A stretch of DNA of 64,000 nt from Chitinophaga eiseniae (GCF_012641265.1 NZ_JABAHZ010000001.1:1621446-1685445); one strand, 5' to 3'; positions 8,912 through 16,537 are shown, numbered from the stretch's first letter. Notes: generated by a model not told the origin, from the sequence alone. Made by a program: numbers and translations.

Positions 8912-9675
8912 TACGTATATTAAAATATGTGGCGCTGGATATTCTGAAAACAAAAATCGTGATCGCCTACACCATTATGCTGGCATTATTCTCCTGGAGC
9001 GCCTTTAGCCTGGAAGACAATGCGGCCAAAGGGTTGGTCACGGTGCTTAATATTGTATTGCTGACAGTACCCCTCGTATCCGTGTTATTTGCTACCATTT
9101 ATGTGTACAACAGCACAGAATTTATTGAGCTGCTATTGAGCCATCCTGTAAAGCGAAGTATGATATGGAAAGCCCTGTTTACCGGATTGTCCCTGAGCAT
9201 GACGGTGGCCTACATCGTAGGAATTGGCATCCCCCTGTTAATCTTTACTGACCCGGGCACCGCGCTGATCATGATCATATCGGGTTCATTGCTCTCGGTG
9301 ATTTTTGTGGCCATTGCATTCCTGGCCAGTATTCTTACAAGAGATAAAGCTAAAGGCATCGGTATCTCTATTATGCTATGGCTGTATTTTGCGCTGCTAT
9401 TCGATGGGCTGGTACTATTCCTGTTTTTCCAGTTTTCCGATTACCCGATCGAAAAGCCCATTGTGATATTGAGCGCATTAAGTCCCGTGGATCTGTGTCG
9501 CATACTGATGTTGCTGCGACTGGATGTATCGGCCATGATGGGCTATACCGGGGCCATTTTTCAGCATTTCTTCGGAAACAACTGGGGGTTATTACTCTCT
9601 TTCACCCTCCTTACCCTGTGGGTAGTGGTACCGTTTTATTTTTCCTTGCGAAAATTCAACAAGAGAGATTTATAA
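8908..9675 (+). CDS. nosY: ABC transporter permease NosY
   Basis: This is the 255-residue membrane subunit of the NosDFY maturation transporter. Six hydrophobic segments are visible, near residues 15-33, 45-68, 92-115, 122-145, 155-175 and 228-247. The conserved ELLLSHPVKR cytoplasmic segment sits near residue 72. It belongs to the ABC-2 type permease group. Its position directly behind nosF with an ATGA overlap supports the assignment. The next gene, a truncated haemoglobin, starts 30 bases downstream and may be cotranscribed. Confidence 0.94.
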   Translation: MIRILKYVALDILKTKIVIAYTIMLALFSWSAFSLEDNAAKGLVTVLNIVLLTVPLVSVLFATIYVYNSTEFIELLLSHPVKRSMIWKALFTGLSLSMTVAYIVGIGIPLLIFTDPGTALIMIISGSLLSVIFVAIAFLASILTRDKAKGIGISIMLWLYFALLFDGLVLFLFFQFSDYPIEKPIVILSALSPVDLCRILMLLRLDVSAMMGYTGAIFQHFFGNNWGLLLSFTLLTLWVVVPFYFSLRKFNKRDL

Positions 9676-9705
9676 TGCTGCCCAACAACTAAATGTCAAA
9701 CCAAA

Positions 9706-10071
9706 ATGAAACCTGATCTCACCAATAAAGCGGACATCCGGATCGTTGTTGATGAATTTTATGGGAAGATAAAGTCAGATCCTGTAGTGGGCATTTTCTT
9801 TACTAAAGTAGTTGCTATTAACTGGGAAGCGCATCTGCCCACCATGTGTGCTTTCTGGGAAAATGTACTATTCTACACGGGCGAGTATGAAGGCAATCCG
9901 CTGGATACCCATCGGAAAATCCATTTGCAATATCATACCAGGCCCGAACATTTTAACCGGTGGCTGGAGCTTTTCGACGAAACCATTGACAGGCATTATG
10001 CCGGCCCCAACGCCGACAAGATGAAATATCGCGCAAAAGCTATTGCCACTGTGATGCAGCAAAAGATGTAG
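9706..10071 (+). CDS. Group III truncated haemoglobin
   Basis: This is a 121-residue haem protein of the 2-on-2 globin fold, likely to bind O2 or NO. The group III signatures are HLPTMCAFWENVLFYTG (about 43-59), GNP-x3-H (63-69) and the proximal His82 in EHFNRWLELF. It follows nosY by 30 bases on the same strand and its stop abuts the stop of the convergent gene at 10072. A second paralogue lies at 12697-13092. The context suggests NO detoxification or haem/NO sensing next to N2O reductase. Confidence 0.93.
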   Translation: MKPDLTNKADIRIVVDEFYGKIKSDPVVGIFFTKVVAINWEAHLPTMCAFWENVLFYTGEYEGNPLDTHRKIHLQYHTRPEHFNRWLELFDETIDRHYAGPNADKMKYRAKAIATVMQQKM

Positions 10072-11289
10072 CTATTGCCAGGACCGGCTGCCAGCTTGCG
10101 ATACAAACAGCATACCGGCGCTACCCAACAGTATCAGCGCCGCAGTAAACAACCATTCATTGATATAAGGCACTGGCATATAAAAAAAGGCAGCGAACCC
10201 CTGCACGGCTAAAAACAATTCGTTGAAGAGTACCCCGAAAAAAAATGCAAAAGAAAAGACTTTCGTGCATTTGCCCGTTTTTATAAGGTCGTTGGCCAGC
10301 ATATAACCAATGAAGAAAAGGCTGTATACGCCCAGCAACACCAGGTGCAAATAGGCGATCACAATGGGCCGGAGGCCGAATACCAGTTGACTGAGAGAAG
10401 GTATGACAGAAACGGTCTGCAATAAAAATTTAATCGTCAGTGCCAACGCAGCCGCGTAGAAGAAAAAATTGATCCATCCGGGATAGATGGATGGCTGCTG
10501 CCGGAAGGTTAGCCAGGATCGCCTGAGCAAACCAATCCATGTTAACAACTGCAGTACAGTGGCCGCAACGGTAACGGCGTATAGCCAGAACGGTAACTTA
10601 GTCCACAATACTGACAGGAAAAAGGTAGGAATAACAGTGATCGTAAACACCCGGAAATATTTTCCCGCGCCCTCAATAACAGCAGGAAACTGCGCCGCTG
10701 CCAACGCCATGCTTCCGAAGAAGAACCAACCGCTGTATTGAAAATGCAGATAATAATACACCGAACCCAGGTAAAACCGGTGGTCAATATTTTTGGTCGC
10801 CATCATATATGCCAGGAAAAATGGTCCGGCGGAGGACAATACGTTCAGCAGCAAACCTGCTATGGCCCAGGGCTTGGCAGGATGCTTACCGGGAAGGTAT
10901 TTTGCATCGCGGATAAAGATATAGGCAAATGCCAACCCGATAACAATAGTCAACGTAGAAAAGGAAATAGATATCCCCTTGTACCCCTGCACGGTAAACG
11001 CCACCAGCATGCCGAATGAGCATACTCCGTTCAGCAGGATCAGCCACTTATACCTTTTCTGCTGCGATGAGGCAATAAAGGGAGCTATCATCCATGCGAG
11101 CCCGCTGTATAGTACATGGCTTATCCATCCGCTAAAAGCAAAATGGGAATGGGCATGCAGCAGGTTATTTTGCTCCAGGAATGGAAAGGAAAAGGCAATC
11201 TTATAACGCATTAAAGTACCGTACAAGGCTACGATAGCCAGGTTCAGCAATCCCCAGCGAAACCATTTTCTGGCAAACGGCCTGTTCAT
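10072..11289 (-). CDS. Haem-copper-oxidase subunit I-like / NnrS-like membrane protein
   Basis: This 405-residue protein has about twelve hydrophobic helices. Histidines sit where haem/metal ligands occur in subunit I-like proteins: LLHAHSHFAFSGW (His45, His47, His49), YYYLHFQYSGWFFFG near residue 183 and IAYLHLVLLGVYSLFF near 307. It lacks the length and periplasmic modules of a full NorB or cytochrome oxidase. It is the last gene of a minus-strand run with the Crp/Fnr regulator, five bases upstream, and with RIC and haemoglobin. A haem-binding membrane protein in NO metabolism is the best guess. NnrS-like is an alternative label, and the exact family is uncertain. Confidence 0.55.
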   Translation of the reverse strand: MNRPFARKWFRWGLLNLAIVALYGTLMRYKIAFSFPFLEQNNLLHAHSHFAFSGWISHVLYSGLAWMIAPFIASSQQKRYKWLILLNGVCSFGMLVAFTVQGYKGISISFSTLTIVIGLAFAYIFIRDAKYLPGKHPAKPWAIAGLLLNVLSSAGPFFLAYMMATKNIDHRFYLGSVYYYLHFQYSGWFFFGSMALAAAQFPAVIEGAGKYFRVFTITVIPTFFLSVLWTKLPFWLYAVTVAATVLQLLTWIGLLRRSWLTFRQQPSIYPGWINFFFYAAALALTIKFLLQTVSVIPSLSQLVFGLRPIVIAYLHLVLLGVYSLFFIGYMLANDLIKTGKCTKVFSFAFFFGVLFNELFLAVQGFAAFFYMPVPYINEWLFTAALILLGSAGMLFVSQAGSRSWQ

Positions 11290-11294
11290 TTTTC

Positions 11295-11885
11295 TTAGTA
11301 GTATAATTTGTGATCGATGATTTTCACCATTCCCTTCTTGCTCATGCGAACGAGCGTACGGATAACGGTTTCTACCCTAAGCCCGGTAAAGTCGGCTATT
11401 TGTTGCCGCGTATAAGGCACCAGGCCGGCGGTAGTGGAAACAAGCCGGGTGTTCAAACGTTTCAGGAACAGCATGATCTTTTCTTCGGGTGTAGCGCTCA
11501 CCCATACCTGGGCCGCTGCGGATTTGTTGTAAATACGTTCTGCGAAGGTGAAGAGCAACCTTTCCGCAATGTCGGGGTAGGTTTTTAAGATCTCCAGCAG
11601 GTTTTCTCTGGCAATTTTTATGACCACACTGGAGGTGAGCGCCTGTGCAGTGGTGGGGTAACATTTACCCACCATCAGGGGAGGCTCGCCGAAGCTCTGT
11701 CCTGTCGAAAACACCCCCTGTATTAATTCTTTGCCGTCGGCATTACTGGCAAATATTTTTACCGAACCTTCCACTACCTGGTAGTAAAAAAGCGGCGTTC
11801 CCCCTTCGTGAAAAATGATCGCATCTTTTGCGAACTTCCGGGCAACGCCGCCATAAGTAATCAGTATGTTGTAATCTATCTGCAT
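11295..11885 (-). CDS. Crp/Fnr family transcriptional regulator
   Basis: This is a 196-residue regulator with an N-terminal cyclic-nucleotide-binding-like beta-barrel (about 12-120, including GQSFGEPPL), a long dimerisation helix and a C-terminal winged helix. The HTH is TRQQIADFTGLRVETVIRTL (about 159-178) and keeps the recognition-helix Glu and Arg used by Crp and Fnr. Only one Cys is present in the sensory domain, so it is not an Fe-S FNR. DNR/NNR-type haem or NO sensing is more likely given the neighbours. It is the best candidate to act at the palindrome at 3185-3202. It sits in the haemoglobin-RIC-regulator-oxidase-like operon. Confidence 0.9.
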   Translation of the reverse strand: MQIDYNILITYGGVARKFAKDAIIFHEGGTPLFYYQVVEGSVKIFASNADGKELIQGVFSTGQSFGEPPLMVGKCYPTTAQALTSSVVIKIARENLLEILKTYPDIAERLLFTFAERIYNKSAAAQVWVSATPEEKIMLFLKRLNTRLVSTTAGLVPYTRQQIADFTGLRVETVIRTLVRMSKKGMVKIIDHKLYY

Positions 11886-11936
11886 ACAGTTAGGGAAATG
11901 CGAAAGGATACCTGTTTATTAAGTAACAGCCTTTTA

Positions 11937-12656
11937 TCAGGCTTGCTGTTGTTGTTCCAGGGCGATGGCTTTGGGAAATAACAGGTTATTTTCGAGATGA
12001 ATATGCAGATGCAAGTCTTCTTCAAACTCCTTCAATAAAGAATAGGTAACCTTGTAGGTATTGCACGCATCTTCCGGAGGCGTGTAATTATTCGTGAGTG
12101 CTGCGATGAGGCGAAAACGTTCTCCTTCATTTTCGTGTTCCTGCATCATGGCATGAATGGGAAACTGCACTGTACCAAAGGGGGCATGGATAGGCGTTTC
12201 TCCCGCTGCTACCATTTTCCTGATAAATGGGAACAATATCGCTTCTTCTTTATGCATATGAGCGGTCAGCTCCTCTGCGCTCTCCTGGAAAAGGATCTCG
12301 ATTTCTTTCAGCTCAGGATGACTTTCACCATGCACGCTCCGCACCTTATGCAGGAATGGTGCTATTTCCATTATTTTGTCCCGCACATACCTGTGATGCT
12401 TTTTCTCTATATAATCTGCGAGCAGGTCGAGTGGCCATGCGTTGTAATCGGCTACAGCACTGGTGGTCCGCGCCGCTACCTCTTGTAAATCGGAGATCAG
12501 CCTGTCGGCATCCAGGTGTTTTTTCTCACAGGCGTCTGCAATACTGCGGTTACCGTTGCAACAAAAGTCAATACCACGGTTCTTAAAAACGGCTGCTGTG
12601 CGGTAGTCGGTTGCTACCAGCTCTCCTACGATAGTTTGTTGATTGATGTCCATCAT
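11937..12656 (-). CDS. scdA: RIC family iron-sulfur cluster repair di-iron protein
   Basis: This protein repairs Fe-S clusters damaged by nitric oxide or oxidants. The 239-residue sequence has the N-terminal ScdA domain with the CC motif (FCCNGNRS, Cys32-Cys33) and then a hemerythrin-like four-helix bundle. Its di-iron ligands lie in KKHHRYVRD, HGESHPEL, HMHKEE, HAMMQEHENE and HIHLENN. The length matches ScdA/YtfE. An in-frame ATG three bases later is an equally good start. It lies 40 bases downstream of a truncated haemoglobin and 51 bases upstream of the Crp/Fnr regulator, which fits a nitrosative-stress operon. Confidence 0.95.
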   Translation of the reverse strand: MMDINQQTIVGELVATDYRTAAVFKNRGIDFCCNGNRSIADACEKKHLDADRLISDLQEVAARTTSAVADYNAWPLDLLADYIEKKHHRYVRDKIMEIAPFLHKVRSVHGESHPELKEIEILFQESAEELTAHMHKEEAILFPFIRKMVAAGETPIHAPFGTVQFPIHAMMQEHENEGERFRLIAALTNNYTPPEDACNTYKVTYSLLKEFEEDLHLHIHLENNLLFPKAIALEQQQQA

Positions 12657-12696
12657 GCTTTTATTTAGTTGATGTAAACAATGAGCGTCCTATATA

Positions 12697-13092
12697 TCAC
12701 ACCAGGGGCCTTCCGCCGGTGGTACTGTAATATTCGATCTTGGAAAGAAACATCCCGGCCATTTTCACACCCCGCCATTTAGCCTCATCTGCAATGTCGC
12801 CTTCAAAATACTTATCAATGGTTTGGTGCCATATGGTCAGCCAGGTATCAAAATGTTGTTTATTGACAGTTAAATTAGCATGGGGAGGAAACGGACTTCC
12901 ATAATAGGTATGCTCCTCCAACAGCACTGTTTGCCAGAAGCGGTACATTTTTTCCAGGTGTGCTGGCCAGCGGTCTTGTATGATCCCATTGAAAATCGGG
13001 CCCAGCAGCTCATTTTCCCTGATCGTGGTGTAAAAACTGTTTACCAGCAATTGAATATCTTCTATATTGGTTATATCCCTTTTTTGGATCAT
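12697..13092 (-). CDS. Group III truncated haemoglobin (second copy)
   Basis: This is a 131-residue paralogue of the globin at 9706-10071. It keeps the WPAHLEKMYRFWQTVLL core (about 42-58), YYGSPFPPH (63-71) and the proximal His80 in HFDTWLTIWHQ. It has diverged well beyond recent duplication. It is the first gene of the minus-strand NO-defence operon. It follows an exact TAnnTTTG element and a long AT-rich palindrome, so its expression is probably inducible. Confidence 0.93.
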   Translation of the reverse strand: MIQKRDITNIEDIQLLVNSFYTTIRENELLGPIFNGIIQDRWPAHLEKMYRFWQTVLLEEHTYYGSPFPPHANLTVNKQHFDTWLTIWHQTIDKYFEGDIADEAKWRGVKMAGMFLSKIEYYSTTGGRPLV

Positions 13093-13105
13093 AATAAAAT
13101 ACTTT

Positions 13106-13117
13106 TTTATCCTTTAT
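13106..13117. promoter_or_regulatory. Operator half-site repeat in the leader of the haemoglobin operon
   Basis: TTTATCCTTTAT is identical to the right arm of the palindrome at 13183-13210 (13197-13208) and lies 14 bases upstream of the start codon. A repeated 12-mer in this position suggests a second contact point for the same regulator. Confidence 0.4.
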
Positions 13118-13164
13118 AAATACAACACTTTCCGCTGTTTCCGACAACAGTTACCTGTTAGATG

Positions 13165-13172
13165 CAAAGTTA
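13165..13172 (-). promoter_or_regulatory. -7 promoter element of the haemoglobin-RIC operon
   Basis: On the minus strand this reads TAACTTTG, an exact TAnnTTTG match. The expected -33 position falls inside the palindrome at 13183-13210 and is not TTTG, pointing to regulated transcription. Confidence 0.5.
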
Positions 13173-13182
13173 ATAAGGAATA

Positions 13183-13210
13183 TAATAAAAGATAAATTTA
13201 TCCTTTATTA
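13183..13210. promoter_or_regulatory. 28-bp near-perfect palindrome, candidate operator
   Basis: The core GATAAATTTATC (13191-13202) is a perfect palindrome. The symmetry extends to 28 bp with a single mismatched pair (13190/13203). It covers the -33 region of the promoter at 13165-13172. It does not resemble the TGA-N-TCA palindrome upstream of nos, so another regulator may use it. Confidence 0.55.
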
Positions 13211-13333
13211 AATATCCTACCCGGGATAGCCAGCCCGGATTGGATAGTACTTTATTTATACATCGGACATCACAAATTCTCCTCAAAAATACCGCCGCGG
13301 GGAAAAGAAACATATGACATGCGTTAGCATATA

Positions 13334-13351
13334 TCCTGACTTTCGTCAGGA
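13334..13351. promoter_or_regulatory. TCCTGAC-N4-GTCAGGA inverted repeat
   Basis: These are perfect 7-bp arms with a 4-base centre. It can be read as an FNR-family TGAC-N4-GTCA site. On the minus strand it is also a GAAA-tetraloop hairpin 12 bases after the HxlR stop. No T-run follows, so a plain terminator is less likely. It is about 160 bp upstream of the haemoglobin -7 element. Confidence 0.4.
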
Positions 13352-13363
13352 ATAGGGACGAAG

Positions 13364-13738
13364 TTAGCCTACGGTAACAAACTCGCCTTTCTCCTTCACC
13401 ACCTGGTTTCCCCAGGTAGTAATCGCTTCCAGCACAGGGATGAAGGTTTCGCCAAAATCGGTCAGGCTGTAAACGACTTTGACAGGCGGCTTTTTGCCAT
13501 ACACTTTTCTCGCCACTAAGCCGTCTTTCTCCAGCTGCTTTAACTGTAAACTCAGCGTCATTTCGGTGACAGCCGGCATTTCTTTGCGGAGCTCATGGTA
13601 TCTTTTTGCTTCGTCTTTTAAATGGTATAAGATGACCGCTTTCCATTTCCCACCCACCAAATCCATAGTTAAACTTACCGTACAAGGGTAAAGCTTGCCA
13701 TTCAGCTTTATCTGATCACTAATGCATTCAGTTTTCAT
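13364..13738 (-). CDS. HxlR family transcriptional regulator
   Basis: This is a 124-residue winged-helix regulator with the HxlR hallmarks: an N-terminal Cys in the PCTVSLTMDLVGGKWKAVILYHL segment (about 18-40), RYHELRKEMPAVTEMTLSLQLKQL as the recognition part, and a wing ending in VVYSLTDFGETFIPVL. It is divergent from an NmrA-family gene. Two ACTAT/ATAGT inverted repeats lie in the 93-base gap, as expected for a local repressor of itself and its neighbour. HxlR proteins often sense reactive electrophiles through the N-terminal Cys. The inducer is unknown. Confidence 0.92.
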   Translation of the reverse strand: MKTECISDQIKLNGKLYPCTVSLTMDLVGGKWKAVILYHLKDEAKRYHELRKEMPAVTEMTLSLQLKQLEKDGLVARKVYGKKPPVKVVYSLTDFGETFIPVLEAITTWGNQVVKEKGEFVTVG

Positions 13739-13754
13739 GCGATTGTTTTTTGGT

Positions 13755-13772
13755 ACTATCTGTTTGGATAGT
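13755..13772. promoter_or_regulatory. Candidate HxlR operator 1
   Basis: ACTATC-N6-GATAGT is a perfect 6-bp inverted repeat. It shares ACTAT/ATAGT with the second repeat at 13807-13825 in the same divergent gap. Confidence 0.45.
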
Positions 13773-13797
13773 TATTGCGAATGTATTCTACTAAAAA

Positions 13798-13805
13798 TAG
13801 TTTTG
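13798..13805 (+). promoter_or_regulatory. -7 promoter element of the NmrA-family gene
   Basis: TAGTTTTG matches TAnnTTTG. An ATTG at 13774-13777 lies 20 bases upstream as a partial -33. It sits between the two candidate HxlR operators. Confidence 0.45.
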
Positions 13806-13806
13806 C

Positions 13807-13825
13807 AACTATAATATTTATAGTT
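13807..13825. promoter_or_regulatory. Candidate HxlR operator 2
   Basis: AACTATAATATTTATAGTT has perfect 8-bp arms around a 3-base centre. It lies between the -7 element and the start codon of the NmrA-family gene, a classical repressor position. Confidence 0.5.
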
Positions 13826-13831
13826 CAATAA

Positions 13832-14797
13832 ATGCATGACATGACGACCAATTCAAAAGCAAACAGACCACTTGTTACAATTGTGGGTATTTTGGGCAAA
13901 CAGGGATTGAGTACAGCCCGTACCCTGCTGGCATCGGGGAAGTACCGGGTGCGCGGCATTACACGCCGTATCGATTCCCCCGAAGCGCTTGTCTTATCCC
14001 AGCAAGGAGTTGATCTGGTGAGTATCCCGCTTGATCTCGGGTACAAAACAGCATTTGTGAAAGCATTCCAGGGGTCTGATGGCGTTTTCCTGATGACGCC
14101 CAACATTGTGCCGCCGGCCACCCATGAGTTTGAATTGGGCAAACAGCTGGCGGATGCAGCGGTGGCAGCGAAAGTACCGTATATCATATTCAGTAGCCTG
14201 GAAAACGTAGCGGAACGCACCGGCGGGAAAAAGTTTGCGCCACATTTTACAGACAAGGCTAACATTGAAGCCTATATCCGGACCCTGCCTATTAAGAGTT
14301 CATTTATCTACATGGCTTTCTTTTACACCAACCTGGTGGAATTTTATACACCCATCTTACAGGGCGATACCCTTATATTTCCTGTCTATTTACCCAAAGA
14401 CTTTCGGGCTCCGTTTGTTGATCCGCTTACAGCCACCGGGCCTGCTGTCCTGGAGATCCTTTCCAACCCCGATCAGTATGCCGGGCAATCCCTTCCTGTT
14501 ATCAGCGATATTATCTCTCCGCAGCAGATGGTGGATACCTTTGTTCGCGTAACCGGTAAGAAAGCAGCGTATAGTTCCGCCTATTCACGGGAGGAGCTCC
14601 TTAATCACTTCCCGGCATTCGGTTCCAACGAAGCCTTAGTGCAAGAACTCACAGGCATGGTAGAATACGCGGTGGAATATGGGTATTTCAGGGAAGACCG
14701 TGACTTAACGTGGAGCAGGAAAATAAACCCGAATACCCTGAATTGGGAGCAATTTCTGCGCAGCACGGGGTGGGACGGAAAAAAACTTTCGTATTGA
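13832..14797 (+). CDS. NmrA family NAD(P)-binding protein
   Basis: This is a 321-residue atypical short-chain dehydrogenase of the NmrA/HSCARG branch. The N-terminal Rossmann motif is VTIVGILGKQGLSTARTLL (about 16-34), followed by RGITRR for NADP binding and an FSSLENV segment. NmrA-like proteins are often redox sensors or quinone/ketone reductases, and the specific role is unknown. It is divergent from an HxlR regulator that probably represses it. A second in-frame ATG at 13841 is a possible start. Confidence 0.88.
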   Translation: MHDMTTNSKANRPLVTIVGILGKQGLSTARTLLASGKYRVRGITRRIDSPEALVLSQQGVDLVSIPLDLGYKTAFVKAFQGSDGVFLMTPNIVPPATHEFELGKQLADAAVAAKVPYIIFSSLENVAERTGGKKFAPHFTDKANIEAYIRTLPIKSSFIYMAFFYTNLVEFYTPILQGDTLIFPVYLPKDFRAPFVDPLTATGPAVLEILSNPDQYAGQSLPVISDIISPQQMVDTFVRVTGKKAAYSSAYSREELLNHFPAFGSNEALVQELTGMVEYAVEYGYFREDRDLTWSRKINPNTLNWEQFLRSTGWDGKKLSY

Positions 14798-14896
14798 GCT
14801 GTAATCGAACGTGACGTCCAAACAGGCCGTGTACGGGCCTCCTGGAGCATGTGCCGCAATTGTTATATCAAACAACTTTCCCTATTTTGCAGTATA

Positions 14897-15757
14897 ATGC
14901 ACAAAATCCCGGTTCGATATATCAACGAAGCGCTCAAAGAACCCGGGTTCTCCGGTGGCTTTAGCATGCGGTCCCTAGAAGACTTTATGGAGGGACAGGA
15001 TATGCTGCAGGCACTGCACCGGCACACCTTCTACTACGTATTGGTATTGGAAAAAGCCAGCGGTGAACATACGATCGATTTTACGCCGTACCCTGTTAAA
15101 GATAATACGGTCTTTTTTATGCGGCCCGGGCAGATACATCAACTTTTCCTGGAAAATGGCAGCCGGGGTTACCTCCTGCACTTTACGGATGATTTCTATG
15201 CCCCGGCTGAAAGGGCTGCCAGGCAAGTATTGCGGAGTATCAGCACCAGGAACTGTTTCCCCATGGAGCAGGCTCAATTCAGCCGGCTATACCAGCTGCT
15301 TGAAATAATTCACCGTGAATACACCGAAAAACAGGAGCGCTATAAGCAGGCGATAAAATCCGCACTGGATATGGTGTTCCTGGAGCTGCTGCGACAGGGC
15401 GGACAACCGCAACCGTCTGATGAGCGGCCGGAGTATATGCAGGAACGGCTGGATGAATTGCTGGAACTGGTAGAAAAACATCTACCGGAACATAAACAGG
15501 TAGCTTTCTATGCCGCGGAACTGCATCTTAGCAGCTACCAGCTGAATACCGTTACCAAAACGCTATTGGGTAAAAGTTGCTCTGCACTCATCAATGACAT
15601 GATTATCCTTGAGGCTCGCAGACAGCTGCTCGCCACTTCTAACCAGGTAAACCAGGTGGCCGCCATGCTGGGTTACGAGGACGTTTCCTATTTCATACGC
15701 TTTTTTAAAAAACATACCGGCTTCTCTCCGGAAGCTTTTCGCAGCAACTTTAAATAA
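14897..15757 (+). CDS. AraC family transcriptional regulator
   Basis: This is a 286-residue regulator with an N-terminal cupin-like sensor (about 35-120, including VFFMRPGQIHQLF) and a C-terminal double HTH (about 185-286, ending in DVSYFIRFFKKHTGFSPEAFR). The start at 14897 is chosen because the sensor domain begins right after it (MHKIPVRYINEAL). An ATG at 14849 would add an unlikely cysteine-rich tail. It lies 99 bases after the NmrA-family gene on the same strand. The target is unknown. Confidence 0.9.
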   Translation: MHKIPVRYINEALKEPGFSGGFSMRSLEDFMEGQDMLQALHRHTFYYVLVLEKASGEHTIDFTPYPVKDNTVFFMRPGQIHQLFLENGSRGYLLHFTDDFYAPAERAARQVLRSISTRNCFPMEQAQFSRLYQLLEIIHREYTEKQERYKQAIKSALDMVFLELLRQGGQPQPSDERPEYMQERLDELLELVEKHLPEHKQVAFYAAELHLSSYQLNTVTKTLLGKSCSALINDMIILEARRQLLATSNQVNQVAAMLGYEDVSYFIRFFKKHTGFSPEAFRSNFK

Positions 15758-15805
15758 GTCCTATTAATCCCGGTTTTAGTCCTACCACCAGTAGTATACA
15801 TCCGG

Positions 15806-15813
15806 TAAATTTG
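15806..15813 (+). promoter_or_regulatory. -7 promoter element of the methyltransferase at 15836
   Basis: TAAATTTG is an exact TAnnTTTG match, 22 bases upstream of the start codon. No clear -33 is seen. Confidence 0.4.
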
Positions 15814-15835
15814 TACAACACAATCACTATCTACG

Positions 15836-16453
15836 ATGCAAAACATGTGGGACGAACGCTACTCAAGACAGGAATTCGTTTATGGCAGGGAGCCTAACGA
15901 ATTTTTCAAATTACAGCTGGATCAACTCCCTACAGGGTCTATATTAATGCCGGCCGACGGAGAAGGCCGTAACGGCGTATATGCTGCGACAAAAGGCTGG
16001 GCGGTTACTTCCTGCGATCTGAGCCAGGAAGGTCGCAATAAAGCCCTGCAACTGGCTGCCGAAAGAGGCACTACGCTGGAATACCTGGTGGGAGATATCG
16101 GGGCGCTCAGCCTCCCCGAATCAGCGTTCGATGCCATAGGGCTTATCTTTGCGCATTTTCCGCCGGATCAGAAATCTTTTCTGCTGCAGCGGATAGCCCG
16201 CTGCCTGAAGCCTGGTGGTTACCTGATCTTCGAAGCATACAGTAAACAACATGTAAAATACCAGCAAGTCAATCCTACTGCGGGTGGCCCCAAAGGAGCG
16301 GAAAACCTTTACTCCACCGAGGAACTGCTGCAATGCTTCGGTCATTACGATATACAATTGCTGGAAGAAACAGAGATAGAACAGGGCGAAGGCATTTTTC
16401 ATAACGGCCGCGGCATTGTATTGCGGTTTGTAGGCAGGAAGCCGGTTGAATAA
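15836..16453 (+). CDS. Class I SAM-dependent methyltransferase
   Basis: This is a 205-residue methyltransferase resembling the TehB/thiopurine-methyltransferase-like group. It begins MWDERYSRQEFVYGREPNEFF. Motif I is degenerate (MPADGEGRNG, about 39-48), as is usual in that group. The acidic loop is VTSCDLSQEGR and the motif III region is CLKPGGYLIFEAY. Its substrate could be a metalloid oxyanion or a small molecule, and the sequence does not decide. It is convergent with a second, unrelated methyltransferase. Confidence 0.87.
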   Translation: MQNMWDERYSRQEFVYGREPNEFFKLQLDQLPTGSILMPADGEGRNGVYAATKGWAVTSCDLSQEGRNKALQLAAERGTTLEYLVGDIGALSLPESAFDAIGLIFAHFPPDQKSFLLQRIARCLKPGGYLIFEAYSKQHVKYQQVNPTAGGPKGAENLYSTEELLQCFGHYDIQLLEETEIEQGEGIFHNGRGIVLRFVGRKPVE

Positions 16454-16484
16454 AAATATCCTGATGCTTTGAGGCAATTAAAGA

Positions 16485-16512
16485 CAGGAGGGAGATTTTT
16501 ATTTTCCTCCTG
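16485..16512. terminator. Bidirectional hairpin between convergent methyltransferase genes
   Basis: CAGGAGG and CCTCCTG form a 7-bp stem, extendable by a wobble pair, around a T-rich loop. It lies between two convergent stops and can serve both. Confidence 0.5.
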
Positions 16513-16537
16513 CTTAATTATCGAATTGACCCGAACC

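Noticed and set aside
14820..14845. AGGCC/GGCCT hairpin after the NmrA-family gene
   Set aside because: Only a 5-bp stem and no T-run; too weak to call a terminator.
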